From assembly GCA_947561585.1 (NCBI GenBank), contig CANNZV010001063.1, forward strand, positions 62,001-126,000: DNA of 64,000 nucleotides, given 5' to 3'. Positions 21,111 through 32,035 of this stretch are shown one piece after another. The notes under the pieces were generated by a model, which was not told where the DNA came from, ran no database searches, and saw nothing but the letters and a program-made list of their open reading frames with translations. A program made the position numbers and the translations under genes. Every line of letters begins with the position of its first letter. Positions within the stretch are counted from its first letter, which is position 1. The stretch is from Caprella mutica. Lineage: Eukaryota; Arthropoda; Malacostraca; Amphipoda; Caprellidae.

Positions 21111-21203
21111 TAACAGTACTGTAATAATTGCATTGAAATATAGGTTTTCAATTTGAAACATAAGTAATAACAGTACTGTAATAATTGCATTGAAATATAG
21201 GTT
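21088..21203. repeat. 57-bp direct tandem duplication
   Basis: The segment beginning TTTCAATTTGAAACATAAG is repeated with an offset of 57 bp. The first copy includes the end and stop codon of the piggyBac remnant. The copies are almost identical, so the duplication is recent. Confidence 0.9.
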
Positions 21204-21714
21204 ATCACAAAAAATTGGATGGTTTTAGAACTATTTTTTTTTTTCGTTAAATGTGGACTTTGAATTTTTCAACTTTGACCTAATACTTAAGAAATTTAAT
21301 TCTAATTATGAAGCAGTTCCAAATTTTTTTTATAATTATATCCGAAATGTTTATTTTCATTTTCACGTTTTCAAAATATCTATGAAATATTTGTTTTTTC
21401 GATTTTTTGTTAAGTATGGAAAGAAATTATTGAAGGTACAGTCATAGTCTTAGAATATACGAATATACTGATAAATAATTATAATTACTTTCATTCTCCT
21501 GTATACTAATTATGTGTAAATAAATTATAGTAATAAAATTAAAATTTACTCGTGAAAACAGTGTTTTACGAAGTTACTAATTTTATTTTTAATGACCCAC
21601 TGGTGGGTCACCCGCACTGTGTTTGACGCGGCAGTGACCCACCGGTGGGTCACCTCGCATTCAACCTGTTAAAACATGGCTGGTAATCGTATTGATATCT
21701 TCACCCAGACTGAG

Positions 21715-21840
21715 GGAACTGGTATACTGTTCTCCAAAAAATCCTTTATTGTGGCTTATGTTCTCAGTAAAATACATGCAAATATAGGAGGAAAATAAGG
21801 ATTGTTCGCACAGAAAATGTCACATTCTGCAGACTGGATC
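21715..21840. repeat. hAT MITE fragment, CCAGTCTGCAGAAT family
   Basis: Ends CACATTCTGCAGACTGG and its interior is the inverted counterpart of 19395-19520. The partner terminus is not clear, so it is probably truncated. Confidence 0.55.
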
Positions 21841-22275
21841 TTCACAGGCTTGGTAGGTAGGTAGGGTGTTTGTGCCAGTAATTGGTCACTTAAGGATATT
21901 TTACAAACAAATACCAATAACAAGTCACATATAAATGCTACCGACGCGATGCAACCATCATTAGAAAGCTGGAATTTTAATCTTTCCAATCGCTTTACAC
22001 ATAAACACATTTATGTTATTACTTATTCAATTAAAAGTAAAAATGTCCCATTAGTCTAAAATGCTAGTAATCGTCATAGCAATATCTATGTTCGGTCACT
22101 TCCAATTCTATTATCATCAGGTGGCCAATCATAAGGAACTAATGTTCGTCATACTTGTTGATTAGTGACTGATTTATATAATAGTATATAGTATAATTAT
22201 TCTCTCGCTTCTAATAACTAGTAATAGATTTAGTCATACCTATTCTATACAATCAATGTGTATTTTTTTTATTAA

Positions 22276-22507
22276 CCCTTTCGCTCCGATTTTTTTCTGA
22301 GTTCATTATGAGTAATAATAAAGTTTTTTTAATAATATTTATGTATTTGTATATTATTTTAATCTATTGATGAAGTGTTTATATCAAACTTATGATGGGA
22401 CAATATTTCCTACCAGTAATGTACATCACAGACTATTGGGACAATATATCCCAATAGAATATGAATGTTATTAGTGGGACATATTTAGCCCATTCGGCGC
22501 AAAAGGG
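22276..22507. mobile_element. TTAA-flanked MITE (piggyBac-like), 232 bp
   Basis: Begins CCCTTTCGCTCCGAT and ends CGGCGCAAAAGGG, with TTAA at 22272-22275 and 22508-22511. Inside are the palindromes CTATTGGGACAATATATCCC (completed by AATAG) and TGGGACATATTTAGCCCA. The terminal CCC and TTAA target fit piggyBac-type MITEs. The ends differ from those of the piggyBac at 20370, so it belongs to another family. The rest of 22512-23291 is AT-rich with nothing recognised. Confidence 0.8.
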
Positions 22508-23299
22508 TTAATTAATGTAATTTCTACTGTACTAAGTAATAGTAAGTATTATGTTTATATTACTATTACCTACCCATACACACAATCAAACACTTCGTCA
22601 ATTGTTAAAAATACGCTATATTTTAGTGTTGTCATTTCATTCGAAAGTTTGAACATGTTATACATCGTTGTTTGCCATATACCAGAATTGAAAACTAAGA
22701 TATTTTATATAGATGTGATTATTTATTTACATAAGTTGAAGCTCCTACAACTGCTACCTTCTACTTGCAAGAGGAAATAATTACCCGCTCTAGGAATCAA
22801 CGGCTACTTTAAATTATAAGGTTTATTATATATTTGATTCGTCTGCCAAGTATACATAGATTATATTCAGATGTTTTAAAATTGACAATCAATATTCAAT
22901 GCTTAATTGATTCATTTGTCAAAAGACTCAGATTGGTATTCAGTAATATCTATATCCAGCAGCCTCTATACGTTTTCTTTGATTAGAATAGTTCTGAAAA
23001 AAGGGGTAACTATTTTAAATAAAAGCAAGCCGTAATTGTCATGCGCATTTCATGTCTATTTAGTTGCAGATATCTAAGCCTTATTATAATGCTAACTATA
23101 AGTCTATAACACATTTTATTTACTGATAAAAAGTATTTTGAAATTGCTTTACCTCAATTAGATTTTCATTGAAATAGTACCAAAACTAGGTTCCTAAGTA
23201 ATTTTCGGCCCCTAAATATCTGTTGCTTTGTTTAAGTTTAAATGGGACATAATTCGAAAGTCCCCTTAAAAAATAAATGCCGTCTACATTCCCTCTGGC

Positions 23300-23559
23300 C
23301 CAGTCTGCAGAATATGGAATATTTTTCCAAGACTCTCTGCGGGAGTTTTTGATTGAATTTTAGAAATTTGAGATCTCTGCGGGAGATCTTGAATTAATTC
23401 CTATGTTACCATTAATTTAGCTGCAGGAGATTTTGAATTAATTCCTATGTTACCATTAATTTAGCTGCGGGAGATTCTGAATCTGCTACTGAGAGTCAGA
23501 GAGTAACTGTCTCTCAAATTAAAATCTCTGCGGGAGAAGAGACACATTCTGCAGACTGG
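23300..23559. mobile_element. hAT-type MITE, family CCAGTCTGCAGAAT, 260 bp
   Basis: Perfect 14-bp terminal inverted repeats CCAGTCTGCAGAAT/ATTCTGCAGACTGG with an exact 8-bp duplication CCTCTGGC at 23292-23299 and 23560-23567. The interior has repeated CTCTGCGGGAG motifs and a direct repeat of GAATTAATTCCTATGTTACC. Confidence 0.93.
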
Positions 23560-24516
23560 CCTCTGGCTTGCCCTCTTCCACTATTGTGATGTAGATTCAA
23601 CCATTCTTTGTCGCTATCAATGACGTCACAACCTGGAGTGGAAGTCCTGTTTTCTGTTGATTCTAAATCCTTCTGATTGAATTTTACGTATTTTGGTTAT
23701 TGACAAACGCCATATATAATTCACACGTGACACTATATAAGTGGGTATGATTATGTAAAATATTTATATATTTGACGTTAAAGTAATCATATCTTGTTAT
23801 CATATATAAAAACGTATTTTATTCGGAGAATATACAAGCTTAACTATCTCAAAATTTATTCATTAATGTTATCGGTCAATGTAACGATCTAAATTAATGA
23901 GTTAAAATAGCAGTTTGTTATCGGACGCATGACGGGAAGTTTTTCCAGTAATCGTCAGGGTTGACGGATGGATTCTATGTTTAATCGGCCAGTCTGTCTG
24001 AACATTAAAATTAGATGTTCTGATAATCTCGTGATCGGACTACCATTTTAAATAAAAAGTAAGTATTTGTTTGCTTAGATTTCAAAATGCACTGATAGAT
24101 CGTAAATTGTACATCTAGAAAAACATACACCTGCCACCTGGTACATTAAAAGCTACTGAAACACACTCTGGAGTTTCAAAGAGGAACCGTTCTCTAACGA
24201 AAAATGCAACGAACTGACCGTCACAGATAACTTGACTTTCCAACAATGATTGGAAGCTACCGCCTACCTGTTAATTTGTGTGGTTAAATGATTAGAAAGA
24301 ATTACTAATCAATTACAGTGGTTGATTATTCAATAATTTAGTACATATGCCTCTATTCCTTAATATATTATATAGAAAATTATACTCAATGTGTCTGCTA
24401 TTCCGATTACTAGAGGTATGCCGATTACTGGCATGAACGCCCTACTACTACCAAGGAAGTTCTAGTAAGTTCCAAACCTTGACTGCTAGGTACCTTGATG
24501 AGTTGGTAATTTTAGC

Positions 24517-25235
24517 CCATGTTTCAGAAGTTGGAAAATTGTAAGCCAATTATAGAGCCAAAATCTGAGCCAAGCCAATTTTACTCATTTTTTGAAGATT
24601 TCAACTTTCAAGCCAAAATTAGCATGGAAATATAGGAATTAATTCAAAATTTAAAGCCAATTAGACCAGTCTGCAAAGCATAAACAATTAGTCTCCAGAT
24701 ATTTAATTTTTGGGGCAATTTGTCTCCAAAGATTTTAAAATTTCTCTCCAAAAGGACCAAAAATATCAAAAGTATCTCCACTAATTACATGTAAACATAG
24801 GAATTAATTAGAAAATTGTCGCTGAATAATTCAGGAGACTAATTTCAATTTTCAAAGCCTCAATAGTCGCCGGATAAACTTCACAACTTCATGCATCTTC
24901 TGCAGACTGGCCAAGTAATAAAGCATGTCCAAACTCGCCATTTTAATGGCGAGTTTGTGACAGTTATTTTGAGCCCTTCAATTGCAAATGGCGAGTTTTA
25001 TCTATTATTCTCCTATGCTACAATGTTATTTTGGAGAGAATTTAAGAATATTTGATCATTTTGGAGAGAATTTGTTGAATTTTGGAGAGAGCTGGAGAGG
25101 CAAATGGTGAGTTTATGAGACATACTATTTTACTTGGCAGACTGGCATCTGGCAATTAGACATAGGTATCCGAGTTTTGACCTTTTGAAATCTAAGCCAA
25201 TTAATTGGCTTTAACTGACATACTCTATAACATGG
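24517..25235. mobile_element. hAT-type MITE (CCATGTT family) split by a second MITE
   Basis: Outer ends CCATGTTTCAGAAG and the complement of TACTCTATAACATGG match the uninterrupted copy at 31613-31861. Flanks ATTTTAGC and ATGGTAGC agree at 6 of 8 positions. The element is interrupted at 24666-25152 by another MITE. Confidence 0.85.
24666..25152. mobile_element. hAT-type MITE nested in another MITE, 487 bp
   Basis: Starts CCAGTCTGCAAAGC and ends GGCAGACTGGCATCTGG. It has an exact 8-bp duplication CAATTAGA at 24658-24665 and 25153-25160, and the empty site is seen intact in the related element at 31.7 kb. An internal CTTCTGCAGACTGG at 24897-24910 suggests the insertion itself is two joined or nested copies. 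Confidence 0.9.
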
Positions 25236-25985
25236 ATGGTAGCCTGGTAGGTGGCTAGGTGCCACCGTACGGTCGTAGGTACCAAGGTAGTGACAGCTGA
25301 CAAGTGACAGGTAGGTACCAGGAGGCACTGCAGTAGCTAACACAAAGAATCAAGGCTAATATACTATAATATGATACACAAGCATATAATATTGTGCCCA
25401 CTGTATATAAATGATAAACCTTGGGTACCAGTACCACTACCTACCATCCTCTTCCACTCCAGTGACTCCACCAGCCTCTCTGGCCCTCTCACCTCAACAC
25501 CGCTCTGCACCGAGCTTTCACCTTGCGCTTGCCGAACACTAAACAGTCAATCTCCAATCAGAAACCTATTCCCCTCAGGCCTCAGCCAACTCCTCCATGA
25601 GCCTCGCCCCTACTAAGTACTAATTTACTATATAAATAGGTAACTAGTTCTCTTGATCCCTAATCTTGATACCACAAACCCACAGAGTCTGTCCTGCCCT
25701 AGTCGGATCATTCTCATCTCCTTGTCTCATCTGAAAGATTATCACACTTGTCTGTTCATATAAGAATTTGGTACAAAACATGTCTCAAACTAGTCTCCCG
25801 ATGGGCGATGGCAACCGCCAACGTTGGTAAAACTCTTATCATATTAAGATTGCTTCTTGGATTACTAATAGCTTGCAAGACCAGATAAATTACGTAAACC
25901 ATCGATAGATTAAAAAGGTGTCCGGACAATACGTCGCCGATTGAAAATAAAAGAGTTATGATTTATAATACAGTAGGGCGGGTTA
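25236..25985. other. Intergenic, no gene recognised
   Basis: Mixed-composition DNA; the short open frames here show no motif. It leads into the TACCGAATTA tandem array. Confidence 0.45.
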
Positions 25986-25989
25986 CACT

Positions 25990-26347
25990 AAATACCGAAT
26001 TATACCGAATTACACCGAATTATACCGAATTACACCGAATTATACCGAATTACACAGAATTACACTATACTCATTACCGAATTATACCGAATTACACTAT
26101 ACTCAATACCGAATTATACAGAATTACACTATATTACACAATAATCAATACCGAATTACACCTGATTATACCAAATTATACCGAATTACACTATACTGAA
26201 TACCGAATTACACAGATTTATACCGAATTACATTATACTCAATACCGAATTACACCTGATTATGCCGAATTACACTACACTGAATACCGAATTACACATG
26301 ATTATACCGAATTACACAGAATAATACCGAATTATACCGAATTAAAC
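25990..26347. repeat. TACCGAATTA tandem array, first block
   Basis: Irregular repeats of ATACCGAATTACAC with ATACCGAATTATAC and ACTATACTCA variants. The 188-codon frame over it (ITPNYTELH repeats) is a repeat artefact. The same array type is at 35075-35805 and 37071-37801. Confidence 0.93.
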
Positions 26348-26348
26348 T

Positions 26349-26970
26349 ATACCCAGCTAACCAAAAGCTGTTTGTCCCACGTCTTAAGACGTCTGATACC
26401 CCTCGCTATAGAGGGATTTAAGACGTGGGGCAAGACGTGGAGCGGGGGACATCAGACGTCTTGCAGACGTCTAACCCTCTTCATTTGCACATGGGTCCCC
26501 CTCTGCAAGACGTCTGATCAGTGATCCCACGTCTTGTCCCCCTCTGACAGAGGGGGACATCCACCTGTCCCACGTCTTACCCCACTCCGTTTTCAAGACG
26601 TGGGACCCACGTGGGACAGAGTGTGGATGTCCCTCGCTATAGAGGGATTCAAGACGTGGGACCCACGTGGGACAGAGTGCGGATGTCCCTCGCTATAGAG
26701 GGATTCAAGACGTGGGACCCACGTGGGACAGAGTGAGTATTCAAGACGTGGGACAGAGTGGGAATATCCCCCTCTGCAAGACGTGGGACAGAGTGCGGAT
26801 GTCCCCCTCTGCAAGACGTGGGACAGAGTGCGGATGTCCCCCTCTGCAAGACGTGGGACAGAGTGCGGATGTCCCCCTCTGCAAGACGTGGGACAGAGTG
26901 CGGATGTCCCCCTCTGCAAGACGTGGGACAGAGTGTGGATGTCCCCCTCTGCAAGGGGGACATATTTCTC
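26349..26970. repeat. ACGT-rich tandem repeat block
   Basis: Begins ACCCAGCTAACC directly against the TACCGAATTA array. It contains GACGTCTG palindromes and CCCTCGCTATAGAGGG hairpins, two to three units of about 58 bp (26590-26715), then about six 35-bp units of GTGGGACAGAGTGCGGATGT plus CCCCCTCTGCAAGAC (26746-26960). It is GC-richer than its surroundings. Open frames on both strands are artefacts. Confidence 0.9.
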
Positions 26971-27162
26971 TTTTGGCTCAAACTACTTCGGTTAATTGGG
27001 GTATATAAATATGTATAAGAAATAAAAAAAGATCATACTAATTATTATTGCAATTTCTAACCATATTGCATATAGTGTATATGTACATTTGGCTGTATAT
27101 CATTTATTTTAATATTACATATTGTTATATACAAATTAAATGGGAAGAAATTGAGAGAGAAT

Positions 27163-27248
27163 TGTAGTGGTCATCTCGGGAATCGAACTCAGGACACTAG
27201 TGTGATGTACTATTGAAGCCTGCGTCGCTACCTCTCAGCCATCCTGGA
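27163..27248 (-). tRNA. tRNA-like sequence, probably a SINE head or relic
   Basis: On the minus strand an A-box-like TGGCTGAGAGGTAGCGACG is followed about 35 nt later by the B-box-like GAGTTCGATTCC, the two internal RNA polymerase III promoter blocks. I could not pair a 7-bp acceptor stem, so it is not a convincing functional tRNA. A tRNA-derived SINE or tRNA pseudogene is more likely. Confidence 0.4.
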
Positions 27249-27419
27249 CATGGTAGAAGTAGTATTAAAATGATCTTTATCCAACTTGATTACTTGCGTG
27301 CTTCTTAAAATTATTTTAAATAAATATAATTTAATATTCTACATTTTGGTATCTTTTATTTTTTAATGTAAATGATAAGAATGTGTATAAAGTTATTTAT
27401 TAATATTTGTAATGATAAT

Positions 27420-27930
27420 GTTAATTAATGTTATTAACTACCTAATTACCTTTAACTGTTAATTAATATTACCTATAGTTACCTTCTGGTGATATCACTA
27501 CCTTATACCTATCTAGTTACTTACTAGAGTTTATTCATAACTACCTAGTAACCTACAAGTGATAACCACCATTTTGTACCTACTTGGTGGTTATCACTAC
27601 TTGCCTATTACGTAGTATTTATCAGTATACCTACTTAGTTACCTACATTACTGTTTGTCAATACCTACCTAATTACCTACTGGTCTTTATCAATGCCTAC
27701 CTAGTTGCCTACATCTGCTTATCAATACCTAATTAGTTACCTTCTTGTGTTTAACATTGCCTACCTAGTGGCCTACAACTGTATATAAAAACCAATATGG
27801 GTCCTAGTTAAATACTAGTATTCATCAATACCTACCTAGTTACCTACAACTGTTTGTCAATGCCTACCTAGTTATCTACTAGTGTTTATCAATGCTTATC
27901 TAGTTACCTATAACTGTTTGACAATACCTA
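27420..27930. repeat. ACCTACCTAGTTACCTAC low-complexity block
   Basis: Degenerate repeats of the type TACCTACCTAGTTACCTAC-TGTTTATCAAT. Similar blocks flank 34175-34330 and 36171-36326. No coding content. Confidence 0.8.
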
Positions 27931-28185
27931 CCCAGCAAACAGTGGTACATCTAGCCAATGTCTAAATGATGAAGGCATCCGACCTTAGCCAGCATCGGCC
28001 AACATTCGTTTACCATCTTGCAGTTACTGAAAGACGTCGGCAAGATGCTGGGTCAACGTACCCGTGCAACCAGGCCAATGTCGGCAACGAGCGGCAAAGT
28101 GTCGGGGTGCAGTCATCATTTAGATGATGGCTAGTATCGGTACAACGATGTTTGCCAGGATCTTTTAGATGGCGGCTAGTAGTTG
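27931..28185. repeat. Element end CCCAGCAAACA with GCCGAC-rich interior
   Basis: CCCAGCAAACAGTGG abuts the ACCTACCT block and is followed by GGCCAA/GCCGAC-rich sequence. The inverted end TGTTTGCTGGGT occurs at 34162-34173 and 36158-36169, again bordering an ACCTACCT block and preceded by GCCGACGTTG. This looks like one family of element with CCCAGCAAACA termini; the partner end here was not located. Confidence 0.5.
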
Positions 28186-28391
28186 CATAAAGATTTCGAA
28201 AATAGAATTGCCTAAATTTGGAATATTACAAATTATAACTAATGGATAATGTTCCATTATGTATATATTATAATGACTTCTGAAATTAAGTAAAATTTAT
28301 AAAGAAAAGGCAAATGAAATAATACAGCAGATGTCTTTTAAATTTATTTCACACATTTTATCACTTCTGTTTCGTGTTAAAGCCTCTCTTT

Positions 28392-28936
28392 CTACGGAAC
28401 AAATGCTTTGGCATCAGAGTATAGACATTCCTTGATGGCCTTCTCCACCAAAGCCTTCAACTTGGTCCTTCTGATAAGGATGAACCCCTTCGTACGTATT
28501 TGGGTGCTAGGGAAGCATATCTAACCCTTGGAACAGCCTGACCTGTATGCTGCTTCTTCGCACGAACCTCAAAGGTTCATTTTCGAATTTAGTCCTGCGG
28601 AAACGAATAAAATTGTATAGGATATAAATTTGTAGAGAAATTAACATTATTATTTGTAAAAATTTGGTACCGAAGTCATTTTTGCAGATATAAATTTCTA
28701 CAGAACAATGACAATTTTCAATCGTCCTTTCAGCACATTCAATTTCAGAAAAGAAATATCCAAACAGCAATACCCATCACACTACTCTTCATCACTATTT
28801 CTGAGTAGCGCTATCTATTACTTTTGTATTTACTTACCTCTTGTCAGTAGTGATTCTCTCGTGCCTCTTAGGTCTGCTTTCCCTCTGAATAGGTCTCACA
28901 CTCTTGCCAGTAATTGCATTCACAGTTGGAGATCTT
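28392..28936 (-). other. Two candidate exons of an unidentified minus-strand gene or pseudogene
   Basis: Candidate exons 28838-28936 (acceptor ACTCAG|, donor AAGAG|GTAAGT) and 28507-28594 (acceptor CCGCAG|, stop TAG) are phase-compatible and encode a basic polypeptide (TVNAITGKSVRPIQRESRPK, then RTKFENEPLRFVRRSSIQV). A further coding-like stretch in another frame (28392-28506, ending KALVEKAIKECLYSDAKAFV) follows. A frameshift or missed splice would be needed to join it, so a pseudogene is possible. I do not recognise the protein. Confidence 0.3.
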
Positions 28937-29141
28937 CTGAGTTAACTCGCTGAAGTCAGAGTCTGATATGATAAGGAAGAGAAATGAAATTGAGAATTTG
29001 AACAAGTTTATGAATAAGATATAAGCAAATTCCTTATAAATAATTAATTAATTGTATCTAAAAATTCACGGTTCCCTTATAAATAAAATCTGCCAATTGG
29101 ATTATTGTAAAGACCAGGAGCTCAACTATCACTGTTCTCAC

Positions 29142-29226
29142 CTGTTCTGTCTCAGTCCATTCATGAGAAACATAGATGCCAACATTGTTCCTGTCTTTCT
29201 CATCATTCATCAAGACTTTGAATTTA
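29142..29226 (-). other. Candidate isolated exon, unidentified
   Basis: 85 nt between CTGAAG| and GAACAG|GTGAGA with an open frame (KVLMNDEKDRNNVGIYVSHE). Its phase does not match the candidate exon at 28838-28936, so the gene model is unresolved. Confidence 0.25.
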
Positions 29227-29444
29227 CTTCAGCGTCTTCAGTAATATGAAGTCAGCGAAGTTTGCCTGATGGATGAAACAATAATCATTGATAAATTGTT
29301 GCAGAATTGGTCTAATATACCTCGTATAAACTATACAAAAAATAAAAGCTATTGATGTAACTAGCATATTATAGACTATTAATAAATTATTTCTCAATAT
29401 TTATTCAAATAGAAAGTTAGAAGTTGCAAGTGATAAATAATTTA

Positions 29445-29840
29445 AGATTTAACGTCTGCTCAGACCATTTCTGGTCATATCACTGACTTCGAAAGTGAAC
29501 AAGTACAAAGGACTGGAAGAAGCAGTCAGAAAGGACAGTGGCTACATGAGCAAAGTCATCATGTCATTTACCACCTTCGATAACATTGCTCAATGCTCAT
29601 GGATGCAGAAAAGCTAATCCGTGAATATAGCCACTTATCAAGGAATGTGAAGAAAATAGACATAAGAATCTGTGACTGAACTCACGGATGGAGGAGGAAA
29701 ATGCAAAGGTGATAGTAAATGAAGCCTACCTAACACAAAATTTAAGACCTTGTAGTTGAAGAGCATAATTTTAGAGCTATACTTCTTTTCTTCCATTCAC
29801 CACAACCAGCTTTAAGATAGATCTCCTGGGGAGCATAAAG
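29445..29840. repeat. Dispersed repeat family, copy d (most complete)
   Basis: Runs from TTTAACGTCTGCTC through GAAGCAGTCAGAAAGGACAG, GCTCATGGATGCAGAAAAGC and ACTCACGGATGGAGGAGG to AAGACCTTGTAGTTGAAGAGC. It therefore shows the order of the front and rear halves that are seen separately elsewhere. Confidence 0.7.
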
Positions 29841-29958
29841 GTTATCGAAAGCATGCCAGCACACGGTAATGTAGTCAATGCACCACTTTCTTTACCTGTT
29901 AAGAAAACTCTCAATCTTCTTTCCTCAAAGCTTCTGATCGCAGACAGAGTTCCTAGAG

Positions 29959-32035
29959 TTACATCACTCCCTCCATATTGAGAGTGGAGGTCTCAAAGAC
30001 CTTCTCTCCCTTGCGGTCAATCTCTGCAATGTGAGCGTACATTTCGATCTGCTCTTCCTTCATGTGATCCAGAGTGATGACGTCACACATTTTGCACACG
30101 ATGTACTTGGCTGAAAAGACAAAGAAATTATTAACCAAAACAGTACTTATGGAAAAAAGGCTATCTGTTCAAATAACCAAAAGTCAAAAGTTATGAGTTG
30201 ATTATATCATTCAAAATTTTAATTAATTATATAAGATATTTTTAAGATCAACTTCGCATATCACTCACAAGAACATGTGATATATTCAAAGTGAACCTTG
30301 CATGTAATACAGTAAAATTCCTCTATAGTGAAAGTAGATTCCTGGGTAAAAGAACTACCCCAATTACAGAACAAATTTTCTTTAATCTACCATAAATAGC
30401 CATCAATTTTAGAAAACTAATGGCCCAATTCATTGCAGACTGAGATTTTAAAGGTTTGTACCATGCAAATTCTTGAATTTATACATTTATTCAAAGTTCT
30501 TACATTAAAGTTTATTACTTCATATGCAAGTTATTCAATGTCAGATCTTCATTATCTAGAGTTAAATGAATGATGAAGACACACCTGCATTGGGATATCC
30601 ACAGAGAGTAGGCAGCATAGACAGGTTCTGGCTCACCTCCTCCTAGAAGACAAAAGAGTTCTTCTTGCCAATCTTCACTGACACCAAGCAGTCCATGGCT
30701 ATTCCTTTGAGAGATTTCAGACAGAAGAGTGTCTGCATACCTCATCAGCTTGATGTAATCAGCAGCTAACTGTAAAGGAAAAAGTTGGTATCAGTATTAT
30801 GGAACAGTCATCAAAACTTAACAACAATCATCTTATAGCTATTTGTCAAAAAGAAGATAATCACAACTTTGCAAGCTTGAGAATAAAGTAATGCAGCTAG
30901 TTATATGAAATATATTTACAATCATTCTTAACTTTACATGAGAAATTAATTTCAAAACAATTTCTATAAATTATGACCTTAAATTTGGATTGAACTATCC
31001 TAATAAAATGATCTCCATTTCACACAATTAATTCATTTAATTGCACACTATCAATGCTGTACATTGTTATTGGCATGTAAATGTATTATCAACTTCATTA
31101 ATTTTCAAAATAAGTACAATCCTTTTTTAGTCATTTGATGGATACTGTATTTCTTTATCTATAGTTAGCAAGCTAGCTGTATCTCCAAAACGTATGCAAT
31201 AATTACATGTAAATATAGGAATTAATTACAAAAAAGTACCTAAGATCTTGCACAGATATATTTCCCCTCAAAAAACATTTCCATATATCTTTGGTGACAT
31301 TGACACACTTTGCAAACTGGTATATTACTAATATTAGCAGTACAATCTTTGCTAACAATAGCCTTAATTATTAGCAAAGATTTCAGAGTTGTGCTTAAAG
31401 AAATACCTAAAATTGGCAAAAAATGCATAATATCTATGCATCCAGTAGGCAGTACCTAGTGTTAACCATCAATTTTTTTGACTATTTCTTTATAATTTAA
31501 AATATTTATAAATTATGGTGAAGTATTCAATCTTACAGTCACAGATACTTATTGGTAACCTGGTGCTCACTAGTACGCTGAGACTGTGTACCTCTGGTTG
31601 ATTGATAATAGGCCATGTTTCAGAGGCTGGAAAATTGTAAGCCAATTTTTGAGCCAACATTTCAATAAAATTCTGAGCCAAGCCAATTAGAATTTGGCTC
31701 ATATTTTGAAGATTTCAAACAAAAATTAACATAGGAACATAGGAATTAATTCAAAATTTAAAGCCAATTAGACATATCTGAGTTTTGCCTTTTTGAAATC
31801 TACCTAAGTCCTAGGACCTAAGCCAATTAATTGGCTTTAACTGACATACTCTGTAACATGGATAATACTCATAGGTAATAGGCTATATTAATTATTATTA
31901 ATTAGGTTAAGCCTTCAGGTAGGCATTATTACTAGTGTTGCTGTAAGCTGGTATAAGTCAACAAAAAAAAAGCGGTAGACATTTTCCTTACTTTGGCTAA
32001 TCTTCCAAGGCTCCAACTGTCCAACTTTTTTCCTC
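29959..32035 (-). CDS. Unidentified spliced gene, 3' exons
   Basis: Three phase-consistent exons: 31992-32035 (acceptor TTTTAG|, donor CCAAA|GTAAGG), 30637-30769 (acceptor TTACAG|, donor GGAG|GTGAGC) and 29959-30110 (acceptor TTTCAG|, stop TAA at 29959-29961). Together they encode about 108 residues: DSWSLGRLAKLAADYIKLMR, then SEDWQEELFCLLGGAKYIVC, then KMCDVITLDHMKEEQIEMYA, ending TSTLNMEGVM. Cys-x2-Cys occurs once. I do not recognise the family. The 5' exons were not found; the promoter may lie at about 32.7-33.1 kb. The GT-AG sites, consistent phases and normal composition support a real host gene. The boundary of exon 30637 could instead be a weaker donor at 30585, but only 30637 keeps the frame. 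Confidence 0.6.
31613..31861. mobile_element. hAT-type MITE, family CCATGTT, 249 bp
   Basis: CCATGTTTCAGAGGCTGG at the left and the complement of ACTCTGTAACATGG at the right. Flanks ATAATAGG and ATAATACT agree at 6 of 8. It is the uninterrupted homologue of 24517-25235 and lies in the first recognised intron of the unidentified gene. Confidence 0.82.

Larger units (their letters stand above)
20370..21668 (+). mobile_element. Internally deleted piggyBac element, 1299 bp
   Basis: Flanked on both sides by TTAA (20366-20369 and 21669-21672), the piggyBac target. Ends are CAGGTTGCGTGCGAG and the complement CTCGCATTCAACCTG with one mismatch region. Subterminal palindromes CCACCGGTGGG occur on both sides (20527, and 21599 and 21640). 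Only the C-terminal part of the transposase remains. Confidence 0.92.

Noticed and set aside
25958..26524. 188-codon frame of ITPNYTELH repeats
   Set aside because: Translation of a TACCGAATTA tandem array, not a gene.
27163..27248. Functional tRNA gene
   Set aside because: A and B boxes are present but no acceptor stem could be paired; kept only as a tRNA-like relic.
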